From assembly GCA_934448295.1 (NCBI GenBank), contig CAKSEY010000016.1, forward strand, positions 1 to 64,000: a stretch of DNA of 64,000 nucleotides. Direction: 5' to 3'. Positions 32,054 to 43,600 of this stretch are shown piece after piece. The position numbers and the translations under genes are program-made. The stretch comes from an uncultured Oscillospiraceae bacterium (GTDB lineage Bacteria > Bacillota > Clostridia > Oscillospirales > Ruminococcaceae). The number at the start of each line of letters is the position of its first letter. Positions within the stretch are counted from its first letter, which is position 1. The notes under the pieces were generated by a model. The model saw only the letters and a list, made by a program, of their open reading frames with translations. It searched no databases and had not been told where the DNA came from.

Positions 32054-33319
32054 ATGAAAGCAGGATTCCGTCTGCCGCCCGTGGGCAGCCGCATAATCAA
32101 ATCCGCCGTGGGAGTGCTGCTGTGCTGGTGCGTTTATCTGCTGCGCGGGAGAAACGGAATACCGTTCTATTCAATGCTGGCGGCGCTGTGGTGTATTCAG
32201 CCCTACGTCGCCAAAACCAGAAGCATGGCGCTCCAGAGGACTATCGGCACGTTTATCGGCGCGGCATTCGGGCTTATCACCATCGTGCTGGAAATATACG
32301 CGTTCAACATCTACGACCAGCCGCTCGGCTTTCTTGTGGTCGCGCTGATGATAATTCCGGTGATCTACACGACTGTGCTTATAAAGCGTCCGAACGCAAG
32401 TTATTTTTCCTGCGTTGTGTTTCTGTCCATAACAGTCATTCACATGACGGACGAAAACCCGTTCATGTTTGTGCTGAACCGCGTTCTTGACACATTTATC
32501 GGCATAGCGGTGGGAATGCTGGTGAACTCCGCGAGGCTCCCGCGGCGGCGTATCACGGACACGCTTTTCACCGCCGAGCTTGACGATATGCTGTCGCCGA
32601 TCTCCGAGCGGCTTTCGCCGTTTTCCACGGTGGAGATAAACAGAATGCTGTCCGAGGGGCTGAAATTCACGCTGGTGACCATGCGCACCCCCGCGTCGCT
32701 CATGGGAATATTGTCCGACGTGGAGCTGGAGCTTCCGGTGGTGGTGATGAACGGCGCGGCGCTTTATGATTTCCGGAACAACAGCTACGTCAAGGCGTAT
32801 ATAATCTCAGGAGATACCTGCGAAAAGGTGCGGGCTGTCGTGAGCTCCGCAGGAATGAACGTGTTCACCAACGCGCTCTGCGACGACAGTCTTGTGATAT
32901 ACTACGACCGTCTGGAAAACGAAGCTGAAAAGGCGATTTTCACATCGCTGAAAAAATCCCCTTACCGGAATTATCTCAACCGCAGGACTCAGCCGGAGGA
33001 TCGCGTGATATATCTGATGATCGTAGACCTGAGCGACAGAATATCCGCGTTATACGACCAGCTTACGCAGAGCGAGGTCGGGCGGCTTCTGAAAATGATC
33101 ACATATCCATCGCAGGATTACCCGGGGTACAGCTACATAAAAATCTACAACCGGAACGCCGGAAAGCAGCACATGACCGAAATGCTGTGCCGGGAATACG
33201 GTATCGAGAAGTGCAGCACTGTCGCCGCCAATGGCTCCCGCAGCATGAACGGCATTGCGCGTAACCTGAAACGCAGCTTTGAGCCGCTGATATTCAAGGG
33301 CTTAAAGCTTCTTAAATAA
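32054..33319 (+). CDS. ArAE/FUSC-type membrane domain fused to a degenerate HAD (Cof) domain
   Basis: In this 421-residue protein, residues about 1-165 form an aromatic-acid-exporter-like membrane domain with about five to six segments (VLLCWCVYLL, RTIGTFIGAAFGLI, NRVLDTFIGIAVGMLV). Residues about 170-421 follow the Cof-type HAD phosphatase pattern: start FTAELDDML, EGLKFTLVTMRTPASL, LELPVVVMNGAALYD and a C-terminal NGSRSMNGIARNLKRS. The HAD nucleophile motif DxDxT reads ELDDM (Glu175 for Asp) and the final GDxxND acidic pair is not seen. The domain is probably a binding or regulatory module, not a phosphatase. Third gene of the dehydrogenase operon. Confidence 0.75.
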   Translation: MKAGFRLPPVGSRIIKSAVGVLLCWCVYLLRGRNGIPFYSMLAALWCIQPYVAKTRSMALQRTIGTFIGAAFGLITIVLEIYAFNIYDQPLGFLVVALMIIPVIYTTVLIKRPNASYFSCVVFLSITVIHMTDENPFMFVLNRVLDTFIGIAVGMLVNSARLPRRRITDTLFTAELDDMLSPISERLSPFSTVEINRMLSEGLKFTLVTMRTPASLMGILSDVELELPVVVMNGAALYDFRNNSYVKAYIISGDTCEKVRAVVSSAGMNVFTNALCDDSLVIYYDRLENEAEKAIFTSLKKSPYRNYLNRRTQPEDRVIYLMIVDLSDRISALYDQLTQSEVGRLLKMITYPSQDYPGYSYIKIYNRNAGKQHMTEMLCREYGIEKCSTVAANGSRSMNGIARNLKRSFEPLIFKGLKLLK

Positions 33320-33393
33320 GCGAGCGGCTGAAATCATGAGCTGACATTTTGAAGTACCCAGTAAACAAATGCAGGCGCAGACAACCATATTAT

Positions 33394-33555
33394 GGTAACT
33401 TCTAAAAACCGGGACACGAGCAGATTTCGTACATGACTTATATCAGATGCTAGGCGTCAAACCGCAGTAATACTGTATGTATTTCAAGGTTTGACAACGA
33501 AGCAGATGATATAAGTCATAGAAATCTGCCGTGAAGGAGGTTTTTAGAGGTTACC
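33394..33555. repeat. 162-bp inverted-repeat element (MITE-like)
   Basis: The ends GGTAACTTCTAAAAACC (33394-33410) and GGTTTTTAGAGGTTACC (33539-33555) are inverted copies with one mismatch. Further inside, GCAGATTTC pairs with GAAATCTGC, TGACTTATATCA with TGATATAAGTCA and TCAAACC with GGTTTGA, so the whole element can fold into one long hairpin. TTAT stands on both sides and could be a target duplication. It encodes no protein. It lies between the FUSC/HAD gene and that operon's terminator. Confidence 0.8.
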
Positions 33556-33590
33556 TTATAGTAATAGCCCGAACTTTCGGATATAGGAAT

Positions 33591-33630
33591 CAGGCGGCTT
33601 CGTAAAAAACGGAGCCGCCTGCACTTTATT
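33591..33630 (+). terminator. terminator of the dehydrogenase operon
   Basis: CAGGCGGCT pairs with AGCCGCCTG around the loop TCGTAAAAAACGG, followed by CACTTTATT. Its position behind the inserted element suggests that the element separated gene and terminator. Confidence 0.75.
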
Positions 33631-33735
33631 ATATCCCTGATCGGTGATTTTACATTTATCTAACATAAAAACGATAGCACAATTTACATATAACCTGATA
33701 AAATATGTTAAGACAAATTCAAGCGAGGGAACAAA

Positions 33736-34698
33736 TTGAAAATAACACTGACAGAAATATCAAAATCATTCGGCGGGAAAAAGGTGATACTCACCACGTC
33801 GCTTGCAATAGAAAGCGGCAGCTTCACCACCCTGCTGGGGCCCTCCGGCTGCGGAAAAACTACGCTTCTCCGCATGATAGCCGGTCTTGAGACCCCGGAC
33901 ACCGGGGAGATCTGCTTTGACGACAAAGTGTTTTTTTCCTCTGAAAAGCGCATAAATATCCCGCCGGAAAAGCGCGGGCTCGGGTTCGTTTTCCAGGATT
34001 TCGCGCTGTGGCCGCACATGAGCGTTTACGAAAACGTCGCGTTCGGACTGCGGGCGGCCCGCAACACGAAAAACCTTGACGAAAAGGTGCGGAACGCGCT
34101 CCACGCGGTTCAGCTGGACGAATTCGCCTCAAGGTATCCGCACCAGCTCTCCGGAGGTCAGCAGCAGCGGGTCGCGTTCGCGCGGGCTATCGTCATCGAG
34201 CCGCAGTGTATCCTGTTTGACGAGCCGCTGTCGGCGCTTGACGCCCTCCTGCGCGAAGAAATGCGCACGGAACTGAAGGAGCTCATCTCCCGGCTGGGGA
34301 TCACCGCAGTTTTCGTCACCCACGACCAGACGGAAGCCATGAGCATGAGCGACAGGATAGCGGTGCTAAACGGCGGAACAGTCGAGCAGTACGCCGCCCC
34401 GGAAAGACTATACTCCCACCCGGAAACGCAGTTCGCTGCAAGGTTCATCGGCTCCTCGAACTGGCTTGACGGGACGCATATGTTCCGCCCGGAAAAGGCG
34501 CGTTTTTCGCCGGAACCAGGGTGCGCGGAGTTCAGCGCTGACGTGCTGTCGGCGCAGTTCCTCGGCGGCTCCTACCAGACGAAGCTGCGGCACGGGGAAC
34601 AGACCTGGACGATAATAACGGACGGCAGAATGCAGGTGGGAACTCAGGTTTCCATTTACATAAAAAAAGAAAACATTATTACAGTGAAAGAAAGGTAA
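33736..34698 (+). CDS. iron(III)-type ABC importer, ATP-binding protein
   Basis: 320 residues from a TTG start at 33736 with GAGGGAAC upstream. Walker A GPSGCGKTT (about 35-43), Q-loop FQDFALWPHM, signature LSGGQQQR (about 138-145), Walker B CILFDEPLSALD and VFVTHDQTEAM are typical of the FbpC/PotA/CysA-like group. A C-terminal beta domain (about 245-320) is of the TOBE type. The group carries ferric iron, phosphonates or polyamines; together with the binding protein and the fused permease of this operon, iron or 2-aminoethylphosphonate are the best guesses. No Fur box was identified. Confidence 0.87.
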   Translation: MKITLTEISKSFGGKKVILTTSLAIESGSFTTLLGPSGCGKTTLLRMIAGLETPDTGEICFDDKVFFSSEKRINIPPEKRGLGFVFQDFALWPHMSVYENVAFGLRAARNTKNLDEKVRNALHAVQLDEFASRYPHQLSGGQQQRVAFARAIVIEPQCILFDEPLSALDALLREEMRTELKELISRLGITAVFVTHDQTEAMSMSDRIAVLNGGTVEQYAAPERLYSHPETQFAARFIGSSNWLDGTHMFRPEKARFSPEPGCAEFSADVLSAQFLGGSYQTKLRHGEQTWTIITDGRMQVGTQVSIYIKKENIITVKER

Positions 34699-34703
34699 CG
34701 ACA

Positions 34704-35807
34704 ATGAAAATGAAGAAAATTCTCGCGGCAATGGCAGCCGGACTGATGTGCATGGGATTTGCCGCGTGCTCCGCGAATGATAACTCCGGCGCACCGAAGC
34801 CCTCCAGCATGGCTAATTCTGATTCCGCTGCGAACGCTCCGGAAAACACAACAGCCTCCGAAGCCGACAGCGCCCCCGCTGATACCTCCGCTGAGGATAA
34901 CACCGCGCTTTCCGGCAAGGTGACGGTTTATATGCCCTCCCCCGCAGGACTTGCCGACAAGCTCGCCGCCGATTTCACCGACAAGACCGGTGTGCAGGTG
35001 GACGTATTCCAGGGAACCACCGGCGAAATTCTCGCAAGACTTGAAGCGGAGCAGGCTAACCCAGTCGCCGACGTAGTTATCCTGGCTTCCTGGTCTGACG
35101 GGCTTTCCATGAAGGCTGACGGGCAGATAATGAGCTACACCCCCGCCAACGCCGACAAGATAGTGGACGGCTGGATAGACGCTGACAATACGCTGTTCGG
35201 TTACAGCGCTTCCGCAGTGGGAATAATCTACAACACCACCGTTATCCCGGAGATGTCCGCCGACTGGACGGAGCTTGCGGACGAGCAGTTCAGCGGGCTT
35301 CTTGCGATCCCCGACCCCGAGAAATCCGGCGCGTGCAAGGACTTCGTGGCTGGCTTCGTGAACAAATACGGCTGGGACGCTTTCGAGGGCATGGCGGCTA
35401 ACGGCATGATAGTCCCTGGCGCGAACAAGGCAGCTCTTGAAGCGGTCACCACCGGAGAGGTGGGCGCGCTTGTGGCAGGCGTGGACTACAACGCGTATTC
35501 CTCCATCGCCAAGGGCGAGCCGCTGGCTATCTACTATCCCGCCGGCGGAACGGTCGTAAATCCCCGCCCCGCAATGATAATGAACACCGCACCGAACGCT
35601 GACAACGCCAAGGCTTTCGTGGACTACCTCTTCTCCGACGACGCACAGAAGCTGGTGGCAGACGCATATCTTCTCCCCGGCAGAAGCGACGTGAAGTGCG
35701 AGGGCAGAACAAATCTCGAGGATATCCCGCAGATAGAATGCGACTGGGACAAGATGATGGAGATCGCTTCCGACTCCGCAGCGAAGATAAACGAGATCTG
35801 CGGTTAA
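34704..35807 (+). CDS. iron(III)-type ABC importer, substrate-binding lipoprotein
   Basis: The 367-residue protein has a lipobox GFAAC with Cys22, then a Ser/Asn/Ala-rich linker to about residue 72. A type-1 binding domain of the AfuA/FutA/PotD group follows, with VTVYMPSPAGLADKLAADF, VDVFQGTTGEILARLEAEQ and ADVVILASWSDGLSM. Further landmarks are GYSASAVGIIYNT and ARPAMIMNTAPNADNAKAF-like stretches. Iron-binding members usually show a pair of adjacent Tyr near the C-terminal third; here IYYPAGG near 276 could supply them, but this is not certain. Confidence 0.85.
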   Translation: MKMKKILAAMAAGLMCMGFAACSANDNSGAPKPSSMANSDSAANAPENTTASEADSAPADTSAEDNTALSGKVTVYMPSPAGLADKLAADFTDKTGVQVDVFQGTTGEILARLEAEQANPVADVVILASWSDGLSMKADGQIMSYTPANADKIVDGWIDADNTLFGYSASAVGIIYNTTVIPEMSADWTELADEQFSGLLAIPDPEKSGACKDFVAGFVNKYGWDAFEGMAANGMIVPGANKAALEAVTTGEVGALVAGVDYNAYSSIAKGEPLAIYYPAGGTVVNPRPAMIMNTAPNADNAKAFVDYLFSDDAQKLVADAYLLPGRSDVKCEGRTNLEDIPQIECDWDKMMEIASDSAAKINEICG

Positions 35808-35811
35808 AGTC

Positions 35812-37476
35812 ATGAAAATGGTCAGAATCAAGAAATATCTGCCGCTTATCGTAATTGCGGCCGTGCTGATATTCCTGATCGTCTGCCCGCTTGCCATGAT
35901 ATTTCTCAGGGCGGTCATAAGAGATGACCGCCTTGATTTTATCACGGCGTGGCAGACCCTCGCTGAAAGCGAAAACGCGCAGATGATATTCAGCTCCCTG
36001 CTGCTGGGAGTGCTGGTGGTGATAGGCTCCACCATTATTGCCGCGCCGCTTGCATACCTGTTTTCCCGCACGAGATTCGCGCGTTACCGGGCTTTCGACA
36101 TCATCTTTATGATACCGTTCATGACCCCGCCGTACATTGCCTCTATGGGGTGGATACTGTTCATGCAGAAGCGCGGACTTTTGCAGCAGCTTATACCATC
36201 GGCGGCAGGCAGCGAAAACTGGTTCTTCACGCTGGGGGGACTTGTGCTGGTCATGAGCCTGCACGTTTTCCCGTTCATGCTGACGATACTGAAGAACGCA
36301 ATGCTGAATATCCCCTCCAGCCTGGAGGAAGCCGGGGCGGTGTTCGGAGCTTCCTTCGGCGGCAGGCTGCGGAAGATATTCATGCCGCTCATCAGCGGAA
36401 ATTACGCCATCGGGGCGCTGCTGGTGTTCGTCAAGACCATCGCGGAATACGGCACTCCCGCGACCCTGGGCAAGCGCATAGGCTACTACGTTTTCACCAC
36501 CGAGATACACCGCTACGCCACAGTCGCGCCGATAGATTTCGGAAAATCCGCCGTGCTTGCTTCCGTGCTGGTGGGAGTGTGCCTTGTGATGTGGTTACTC
36601 CAGAATTACGTTACCTCGCGCAGAAGCTACAACCTCGTCAGCGGAAAGGGCAGCCGGTTCGCTGAGGTTAAGCTTCGCCTGCCCGCAAAAATACTGGGCT
36701 GGGCGTATATCGCGGCGGTGCTCCTGCTGTCTGTGGGAGTTCCGTATTTCTCAGTTATTTCCACCTCGCTGATAAACCTGCGCGGATATGGCTTCCGCCC
36801 GGGGAACTTCACATTTCAGCATTACATCGAGCTGTTCACTGAAAACGAAAAGGGGATAAAGGCGCTCGGCAACAGCCTTATCCTCGCGGTGAGCGCCGCG
36901 ACTATCTGCGCGGTTCTGGGAACGCTCATCGTGATATCAGTCCGGAAGTCCCGGTCTAAGCTGGGCAAGGTGGTGGAGGTCGTCGGGCTTCTGCCGGAAA
37001 TGCTCCCGGGGATAGTGCTCGTAATCGGCATCATGCTGTTCTGGAATCAGATTTACAGCGTGATCCCGCTGTACAACACACTGGGGATAATGATACTTGC
37101 CTATGTGGTGCTGTTCCTGCCGTACACGATACAGTATGTCACGTCGTCGTTCACGCAGATATCCGGCAGCCTTGAAGCGGCGGCGCGGGTATTCGGCGGA
37201 AGCCCGTTCTATATTTTCCGGCGCGTGACATTGCCGCTTATAATGAAAGGCGTGTTCGCCGGGTGGACCATGACGTTCATAATCTCATTCCGGGAGCTTG
37301 TAACGGCAAGCCTTATCGCACCGCCGAATACGCTGGTGGTTTCCACATATATCGTGCGCGAATTCGAACAGGGCAGCGTTTCAGTCGGCATGGCAATGGC
37401 GGTGCTGTGCGTGCTGTTTACAACCACCGCGCTGCTTATCCTCAACAGATTTATCGACAGACAGAAAGCGCGCTGA
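35812..37476 (+). CDS. iron(III)-type ABC importer, fused double permease
   Basis: This 554-residue protein with about twelve membrane segments consists of two permease domains in one chain, as in FbpB/SfuB. Both coupling loops are visible: EEAGAVFGASFGGRLRKIFM (from about 172) and EAAARVFGGSPFYIFRRVTL (from about 454). It follows the binding-protein gene by 4 bases and completes an ATPase-binding protein-permease operon. A short unmarked stretch follows before the terminator at 37584-37612. Confidence 0.9.
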   Translation: MKMVRIKKYLPLIVIAAVLIFLIVCPLAMIFLRAVIRDDRLDFITAWQTLAESENAQMIFSSLLLGVLVVIGSTIIAAPLAYLFSRTRFARYRAFDIIFMIPFMTPPYIASMGWILFMQKRGLLQQLIPSAAGSENWFFTLGGLVLVMSLHVFPFMLTILKNAMLNIPSSLEEAGAVFGASFGGRLRKIFMPLISGNYAIGALLVFVKTIAEYGTPATLGKRIGYYVFTTEIHRYATVAPIDFGKSAVLASVLVGVCLVMWLLQNYVTSRRSYNLVSGKGSRFAEVKLRLPAKILGWAYIAAVLLLSVGVPYFSVISTSLINLRGYGFRPGNFTFQHYIELFTENEKGIKALGNSLILAVSAATICAVLGTLIVISVRKSRSKLGKVVEVVGLLPEMLPGIVLVIGIMLFWNQIYSVIPLYNTLGIMILAYVVLFLPYTIQYVTSSFTQISGSLEAAARVFGGSPFYIFRRVTLPLIMKGVFAGWTMTFIISFRELVTASLIAPPNTLVVSTYIVREFEQGSVSVGMAMAVLCVLFTTTALLILNRFIDRQKAR

Positions 37477-37583
37477 GCGGGTCGGCAAGCCGCGCAATGT
37501 TCCGCAGGAACGCGGAACAGCCGCAGCAGTGCCCACGGACATGGTAAGGTTCAAGGCGCTGTTAAATCACCCTGCATAACAAA

Positions 37584-37612
37584 GAAGCACCTGCCAATAT
37601 GACAGGTGCTTC
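37584..37612. terminator. bidirectional terminator between the permease and the second dockerin gene
   Basis: A perfect 10-base stem, GAAGCACCTG (37584-37593) with CAGGTGCTTC (37603-37612). T-rich tails are present on both strands, so it can serve both converging genes. Confidence 0.85.
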
Positions 37613-37625
37613 TATTGATATATGC

Positions 37626-40600
37626 TTACATTACCACATACTTGAGTATTGCAGAAGCGTCCATAGCGTTCATGACGCTATCGCCGTTCAGATCGCCGAC
37701 CTGTGCGTTTTCGCACTTGCCTAGCTCCACAATATCCTTAAGTATCGCGGCAGCGTCCAGCGCGTTCAGAACGCCGTCGTTGTTCACGTCGCCGGGAAGG
37801 TCGCTGTATCTGCACACCATGACCACGTACTCTCCGGCGGTATCCGCACCGGATATCACTGCGGAGCCGTCCTCGCCGACCCTGAAGCAGCCCTGGAATA
37901 CCAGCTTATTATCAACAAGCCTGTAAACATTCGCAAACTGTCCGGCAAATTCCTTGCGGAAACTCAGCTTCAGGTCAGCCGGAACGCCCGTGCCGTTTAC
38001 CGTCAGGTCAGCGCCGTTAACTCCGCGCAGGGCGCTTTTGTCAGCCGTTCCGTAAAGCAGCGAGAGATCGGCGGAAACTGCGGCGGGCAGCTTCGAGCCG
38101 TCAACTATCCAGCTCTTCGCGCTGTCAAAGACAAACTCCGCCTTTACCTTTGAATCCCGTATAGCCCCGATAATATCAGCGGGCACGGTGGTGTTCCCGT
38201 TCAGGGAGATAACAACAGAGCCGCCGGGGGTCTTGTTCAGGTCGTTTACAATGTCCTCCCAGCTCTTCTCCGAGCCATTCAAAGACGGACTGTTCTGGGA
38301 CGGGGCTGCAGGTCTTGACGGTCTGGCACTGCCGCTTCCGCCGCCGCTGCTTCCGCCGTTTCTGGTAAACTCAATGGTGAGCGTGCAGTCCTCTGTTACG
38401 GTAAATGTGACAGTTCCGTTTGAAACCTTCTGAACCACTCCGTTCAGCTTTACCGAGCCTATCCTGTACCCGGAATCGGGCGTGATAGTGAATGTCGCCT
38501 GCGTTCCCTTAAGAATCTCAGCATTTTCCGGGGAGACCTTACCGCCGGTGCCGCAGACTACCGTGACAGTCCGGAGCAGGCACTCAGTACTTACCTCGAA
38601 CGTCACGTTTTCGGTCATGCTGAACGTGTACTTGTTATCTGCGGTGAGCGCAAGCTCCCTGCCGTTCAGCTTAATGGAGCTTACCACCCAGTTTTCCTCG
38701 GTAGTCACTGTCACTGTAACCTCGGTGTTTTCAATGAATGAAGCACCCGCAGGTTCAACTATATAGCTTCCGTGGGAAATTTCCGGAATTGTCAGCGTGT
38801 ATTCGGGAATCTTTTCGAACTCAACGGCAAGCGTGCAGTCGTCTGTTACGGTGAATGTGACAGCTCCGTCCGTCACGGTCAGCGCTTCGCCGTTCAGCTT
38901 CACCGAGCCTATTCTGTACCCGGAATCGGGCGTGATGGTGAATGTCGCCTGCGTTCCCTTAAGAATTTCCGCATTTTCCGGGGAGACCTTGCCGCCAGCG
39001 CCGCACCTGATAGTAACGGTTCCCACCAGGCACTCGGTCTCTGCCGCAAACGTCATGTTTTCGGTCATGCTGAATGTGTATTTGTTGTCCTCGGTGAGCG
39101 CAAGCTCCCTGCCGTTCAGCTTGACGGAGCTTACCACCCAGTTTTCATCGGTGGTCACTGTCACTGTTACCTCGGTGTTTTCAATGAATGAAGCGCCCGC
39201 AGGTTCAACAGTATAGCTTCCGTGAAATATCTCCGGAATTGTCAGCGTGTATTCGGGAATCTTTTCGAACTCAACGCTGAGCGTGCAGTCCTCTGTTACG
39301 GTGAATGTGACAGCTCCGTCCGTCACGGTCAGCGCTTCGCCGTTCAGCTTTACCGAGCCTATTCTGTACCCGGAATCGGGCGTGATGGTGAATGTCGCCT
39401 GCGTTCCCTTAAGAATCTCCGTGCTCTCCGGGGAGACCTTGCCGCCAGCGCCGCACCTGATAGTAACGGTTCCCAGCAGGTACTCGGTCTCTGCCGCAAA
39501 GGTCATGTTTTCGGTCATGCTGAATGTATACTTGTTATCTGCGGTGAGCGCAAGCTCCCTGCCGTTCAGCTTGACGGAGCTTACCACCCAGTTTTCCTCG
39601 GTGGTCACTGTCACTGTTACCTCGGTGTTTTCAATGAAAGAATCACCCGCAGGTTCAACAGTATAGCTTCCGTGGAATATCTCCGGGATTGTCAGCGTGT
39701 ATTCGGGTATCTTTTCGAACTCAACGGTGATCGTTATATCGGCGGTGACGTTATCCACGGTGAGCTTGCCGTCCGCGCCTATCTGCGGCATTACGTCCGC
39801 GCCGTCAAGCTCTGCGGACTTAAGCCGCCAGCCGTCTGCGGGGATCACCGTAAACTCAACGCCATTGCCCTTGTTTACGGTCTGTGCAGAGCTTTCCGCC
39901 GTGCCCTCGCCGGTCTTGTTTACCGTAACGGACTTTATGAGGTACTCCATTTCAACGTCCAGCGTGGTGGCTTCGGTCACAGCAAAGGTGTACTTGCCGT
40001 CCGCTGTGAGCGCAAGCTCCGTGCCGTTGAGCCTTACAGCCGTTATTGCCCAGTCCGCTTCCGGGGTGAGGGTCACAGTTACCTGCGTGCCCTCCCTGTA
40101 GGAAAGCCCTGCGGGGTCTACGGTGTAGCTGCCGTGCGGTATAGTCACGTCAAGCGCGTACACGGGGATCTCCTCGAACACAACGTCAAGCGTTATATCG
40201 GCGGTGACGTTATCCACGGCGAGCTTTCCGTCCGCGCCTATCTGCGGCATTACGTCCGCGCCGTCAAGCTCTGCGGATTTCAGCCGCCAGCCGTCTGCGG
40301 GGATTATCGTAAACTCAACGCCGCCGCCCTTGGTTACGGTCTGGGCAGAGCTTTCCGCCGTGCCCTCGCCGGTCTTGTTTACCGTTACGGACTTTATGAG
40401 GTACTCCATTTCAACGTCCAGCGCGGTGGCTTCGGTCACAGCAAAGGTGTACTTGCCGTCCGCTGTGAGCGCAAGCTCCGTGCCGTTGAGCCTTACAGCC
40501 GTTATCGCCCAGTCTGCGTCCGGGGTGAGGGTCACAGTTACCTGCGTATTCTCCTGGTAACTGCCGGACGCGTCAGGTTCGATGTTGTAGCTCAGGTGGT

Positions 40601-43600
40601 CGATATCATCGCTATTTACGTCCAGCGAGAAAGTGCCGAGCATTGCGAACTCAACATCAAGCGTGCCGTCGGAAACAATGTTCTCAAGGGTAAGGGTGCC
40701 GCCGCTGTACTTATCTACCTGGTCGGTGATATCCTCGCCGTTGTACACTATACTGGAGATCTTGTAGCCCATAGCGGGAATGATCTCATATGCAGTGCTT
40801 CCGCCCCTGATCACATTGTCGCTGTTGTTCTCAGCAAGGACTACGCTGCCGATGCCCGTGCTATTAGTGGCTGTTATGGTGTAATACCTGTCGATAGTCA
40901 CCCTGATTGGTTCGCCGTCGCCTCTCAGTTCGGGCCATAATTCGTCAACATAGAACGTGAAGGAGCAGCCCTCAAACGTCTCGTCAAAGGTTGCATTAAG
41001 GTTTCCGCCGCTTAAGCTAATGCTGCTGATACCGTTTTTGCCTGAAAGCTCCGCTAAAGCATTGTCCTTGTCTATCAGCGTATAATTGCCGCTGCCATTG
41101 CTTACGTTCAGGTAACCCGTAAGCACATTCCATGTATTAGCACCCGTAAAGGCAGGCAAATTGACCTTGTTTTTGTCAACGGTCACGCCCTTGGTCTTTA
41201 TTACAAGCGGCATTGTTTTATTATCGCAGGTTAAATAATTACCGGTTATTATTATTCCGTCATTGTTTTTGCAGGAATCATTATATTGATCAAGAGTCAA
41301 GCCAGACACGTTCTCAATGCTTTCAGCCAATGCCGATACAAAACTAAAACCTCCGAAGATGTTTCCGGGCGCCTGCGCGGTCAGCGTAGAAGTGCCGCCG
41401 AGATACATTTCATCTGACGATACGGCGTCGCAAAAAGTCGAGTTCGCTATGTGGCTGACGCTGAGCGTAACGATCGCGTCGTTGATTATAAAGCTGAATC
41501 CTGCATGCACCGCGCTGGAGTCTGAATCCGAAGTCTCAACGGAGAGGTCAACCGTAACGCCCTTTATCGTAAGATTGCCGTTTGTCACATATATAGCCGC
41601 CGTATCTTCGCCGTTCTCGCCCGCCCTGCATATGAGATAACCTGTTTCCAGGTCGTCGCGGGTTATCGTAAGGCTGCCGCTGCACACTATGCCGCTGCCC
41701 AGGGTGGCTATGGTGTTAATTCCCTTGAGAATTATCGTTGAGCCAGCGGGCAGCTTTATGGGGTGGTCGCCCATGCCGTTAAAGTTGTTGAGCACAAGGG
41801 TGTACTTATCGTAGCCATCGCTCTCCGCGGGCGCGCCGTACCATGCCCAGCCTTTGCCGTCGGTGACGTTGCTGTCCGTGCCTGTAAAGCTCTTGGATTC
41901 CTGGTTGATGTTGTAATAGTCCCATGCGCCCGAGCCTGCGGTAAAATCCATCTGCGGAGTATCCAGCCCGCTGTTGGTAAGCTCGATTGGGAATTCGCAC
42001 GACCTATCGCTGTAATTTACGCATACCTTATATTTTCCGGGGACAACAGCGCCGTTGAGCTTCATTTCAACCATAATTCGCTTGTCGTTGCCGCCAACGA
42101 TGTTCATCGTAAAACCAGCGTTCTGAGAGGTCTGCCCATAAGGCGTGATAAGGCTTGCCGTGACATCTGTGTTGGGACTAGTGATTTTGCAGCTTGAGCT
42201 TATCACAAACTGCGCCGTATCATTCCCGCCCGCAGACATACTGGCGGTGCTTTCCACAGGCTCGCCATTATCGTCTTCATACACATCGGCGTCAAGGCGC
42301 GGCTGAAGTTCCCTGCCGTAATATACCGCCTTCGCCGTATGCTGCTTGAAAGCCGTGTCGGTGGTGGTTCTGAATTCCGTGCCGATATCATCCGCATAAT
42401 AGAACGTGTGCGTAGGGACATACCATTCGTTTTTGAGGATCTTGCCGTCTGATACATACGCCGCTATCATCGAATATAAACCGATCGTTGTCCCCGTAGA
42501 GTTATCATCAGAAATATTTATATTTATGCCGCCGTTTTCAGACGCATAAGTAAGGCTGCCGTTTATCTTGCCTTTATCTATATTAAAGGTATCTTTCGAG
42601 CTGCTGCAGATCGTCATACAGCTGTTTTCGCTCAGCGTAAAATCGCCGAAATCCGCCTGGGCAGAGCAGTTTGAAATGACATCAGAGCCTTCGCCTACCG
42701 TGCTTCCGTCCGACAGATATACCGAAGAATTCGCCGCGACAAGCGTGGAACCATTTCCTGTTGAAGAGTTTTCAAGGGTTATGCCAGTACCGTTGTCGCC
42801 GCCGTTTACATTTACAGCGGTGGTGCCGTCGCCAAGCTTTGCATTATCAAGATAAATGCCTTTTCCGCCGTTTGTAACTATCGCAGCGTCGTAAGTTATC
42901 TGAGTATCCCCTGTACCGCTTGCATAAATGGCATAATCATCGTCTGAAATTTTGAAATAGTTGCCGCCTAAGAAATAGCCGCCCTCCTCTATTTTAACGG
43001 GTTTTTCAGAGTAAACGCCCCTTTTCTGCTTGTTGATAACAGTGTCAGCTACGTCAATGTATTCTTGGCACAAAACAACTGTCGTACTATCGACTAAATG
43101 CCTGTAAATGTTGTTTTTATAATCATTCCCACTTTCGTTGAAACGACCGCTCCACATCGTATCGTTATAGATAAAAACACTATTTTCTTTCAAAAAATCC
43201 ACAAAACCGGCCATCTGTCCCGTTATCTCAACAACGCTGTTTTGAATCCGCAGATAGGAAGAATTCAATGCTTCTTTCGCTTTAAGGTAGCCGCCGTAAA
43301 CATCTGTTTTTTGACTGATGGCTTTGACGTCCAGATAGCCTTTATTGATCTTGACATTATATGATGTTGCGTACGGCGCGATTATGCAGCCGCCGTTCAT
43401 CGTTAAAAGGTAGTTGCCTAAAAGCTCCGCAGCGGAAGATTTGATATAGCCGCTGCTTATTTCGACATTCGAGCCAAAAGGGCAGTCTATTTCCAGAACG
43501 CCCGAGCCGCTTATGTAAGCGCAATTGCCATTTATACCCGCAAATACCGCATTCGAGGCAGCCGAGCTCACCTTGTTGTAACCCACAAGCTCAATTGATA

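Noticed and set aside
38364..40620. Regular repeats that could suggest a CRISPR array
   Set aside because: The period is 450 to 459 bases, whole units are coding and there are no short repeats with unique spacers.
39222..40940. Long open frame of 572 codons on the plus strand
   Set aside because: It lies antisense to the coding repeats of the second dockerin gene; the frame is open because of the codon use of the real gene and has no ribosome site.
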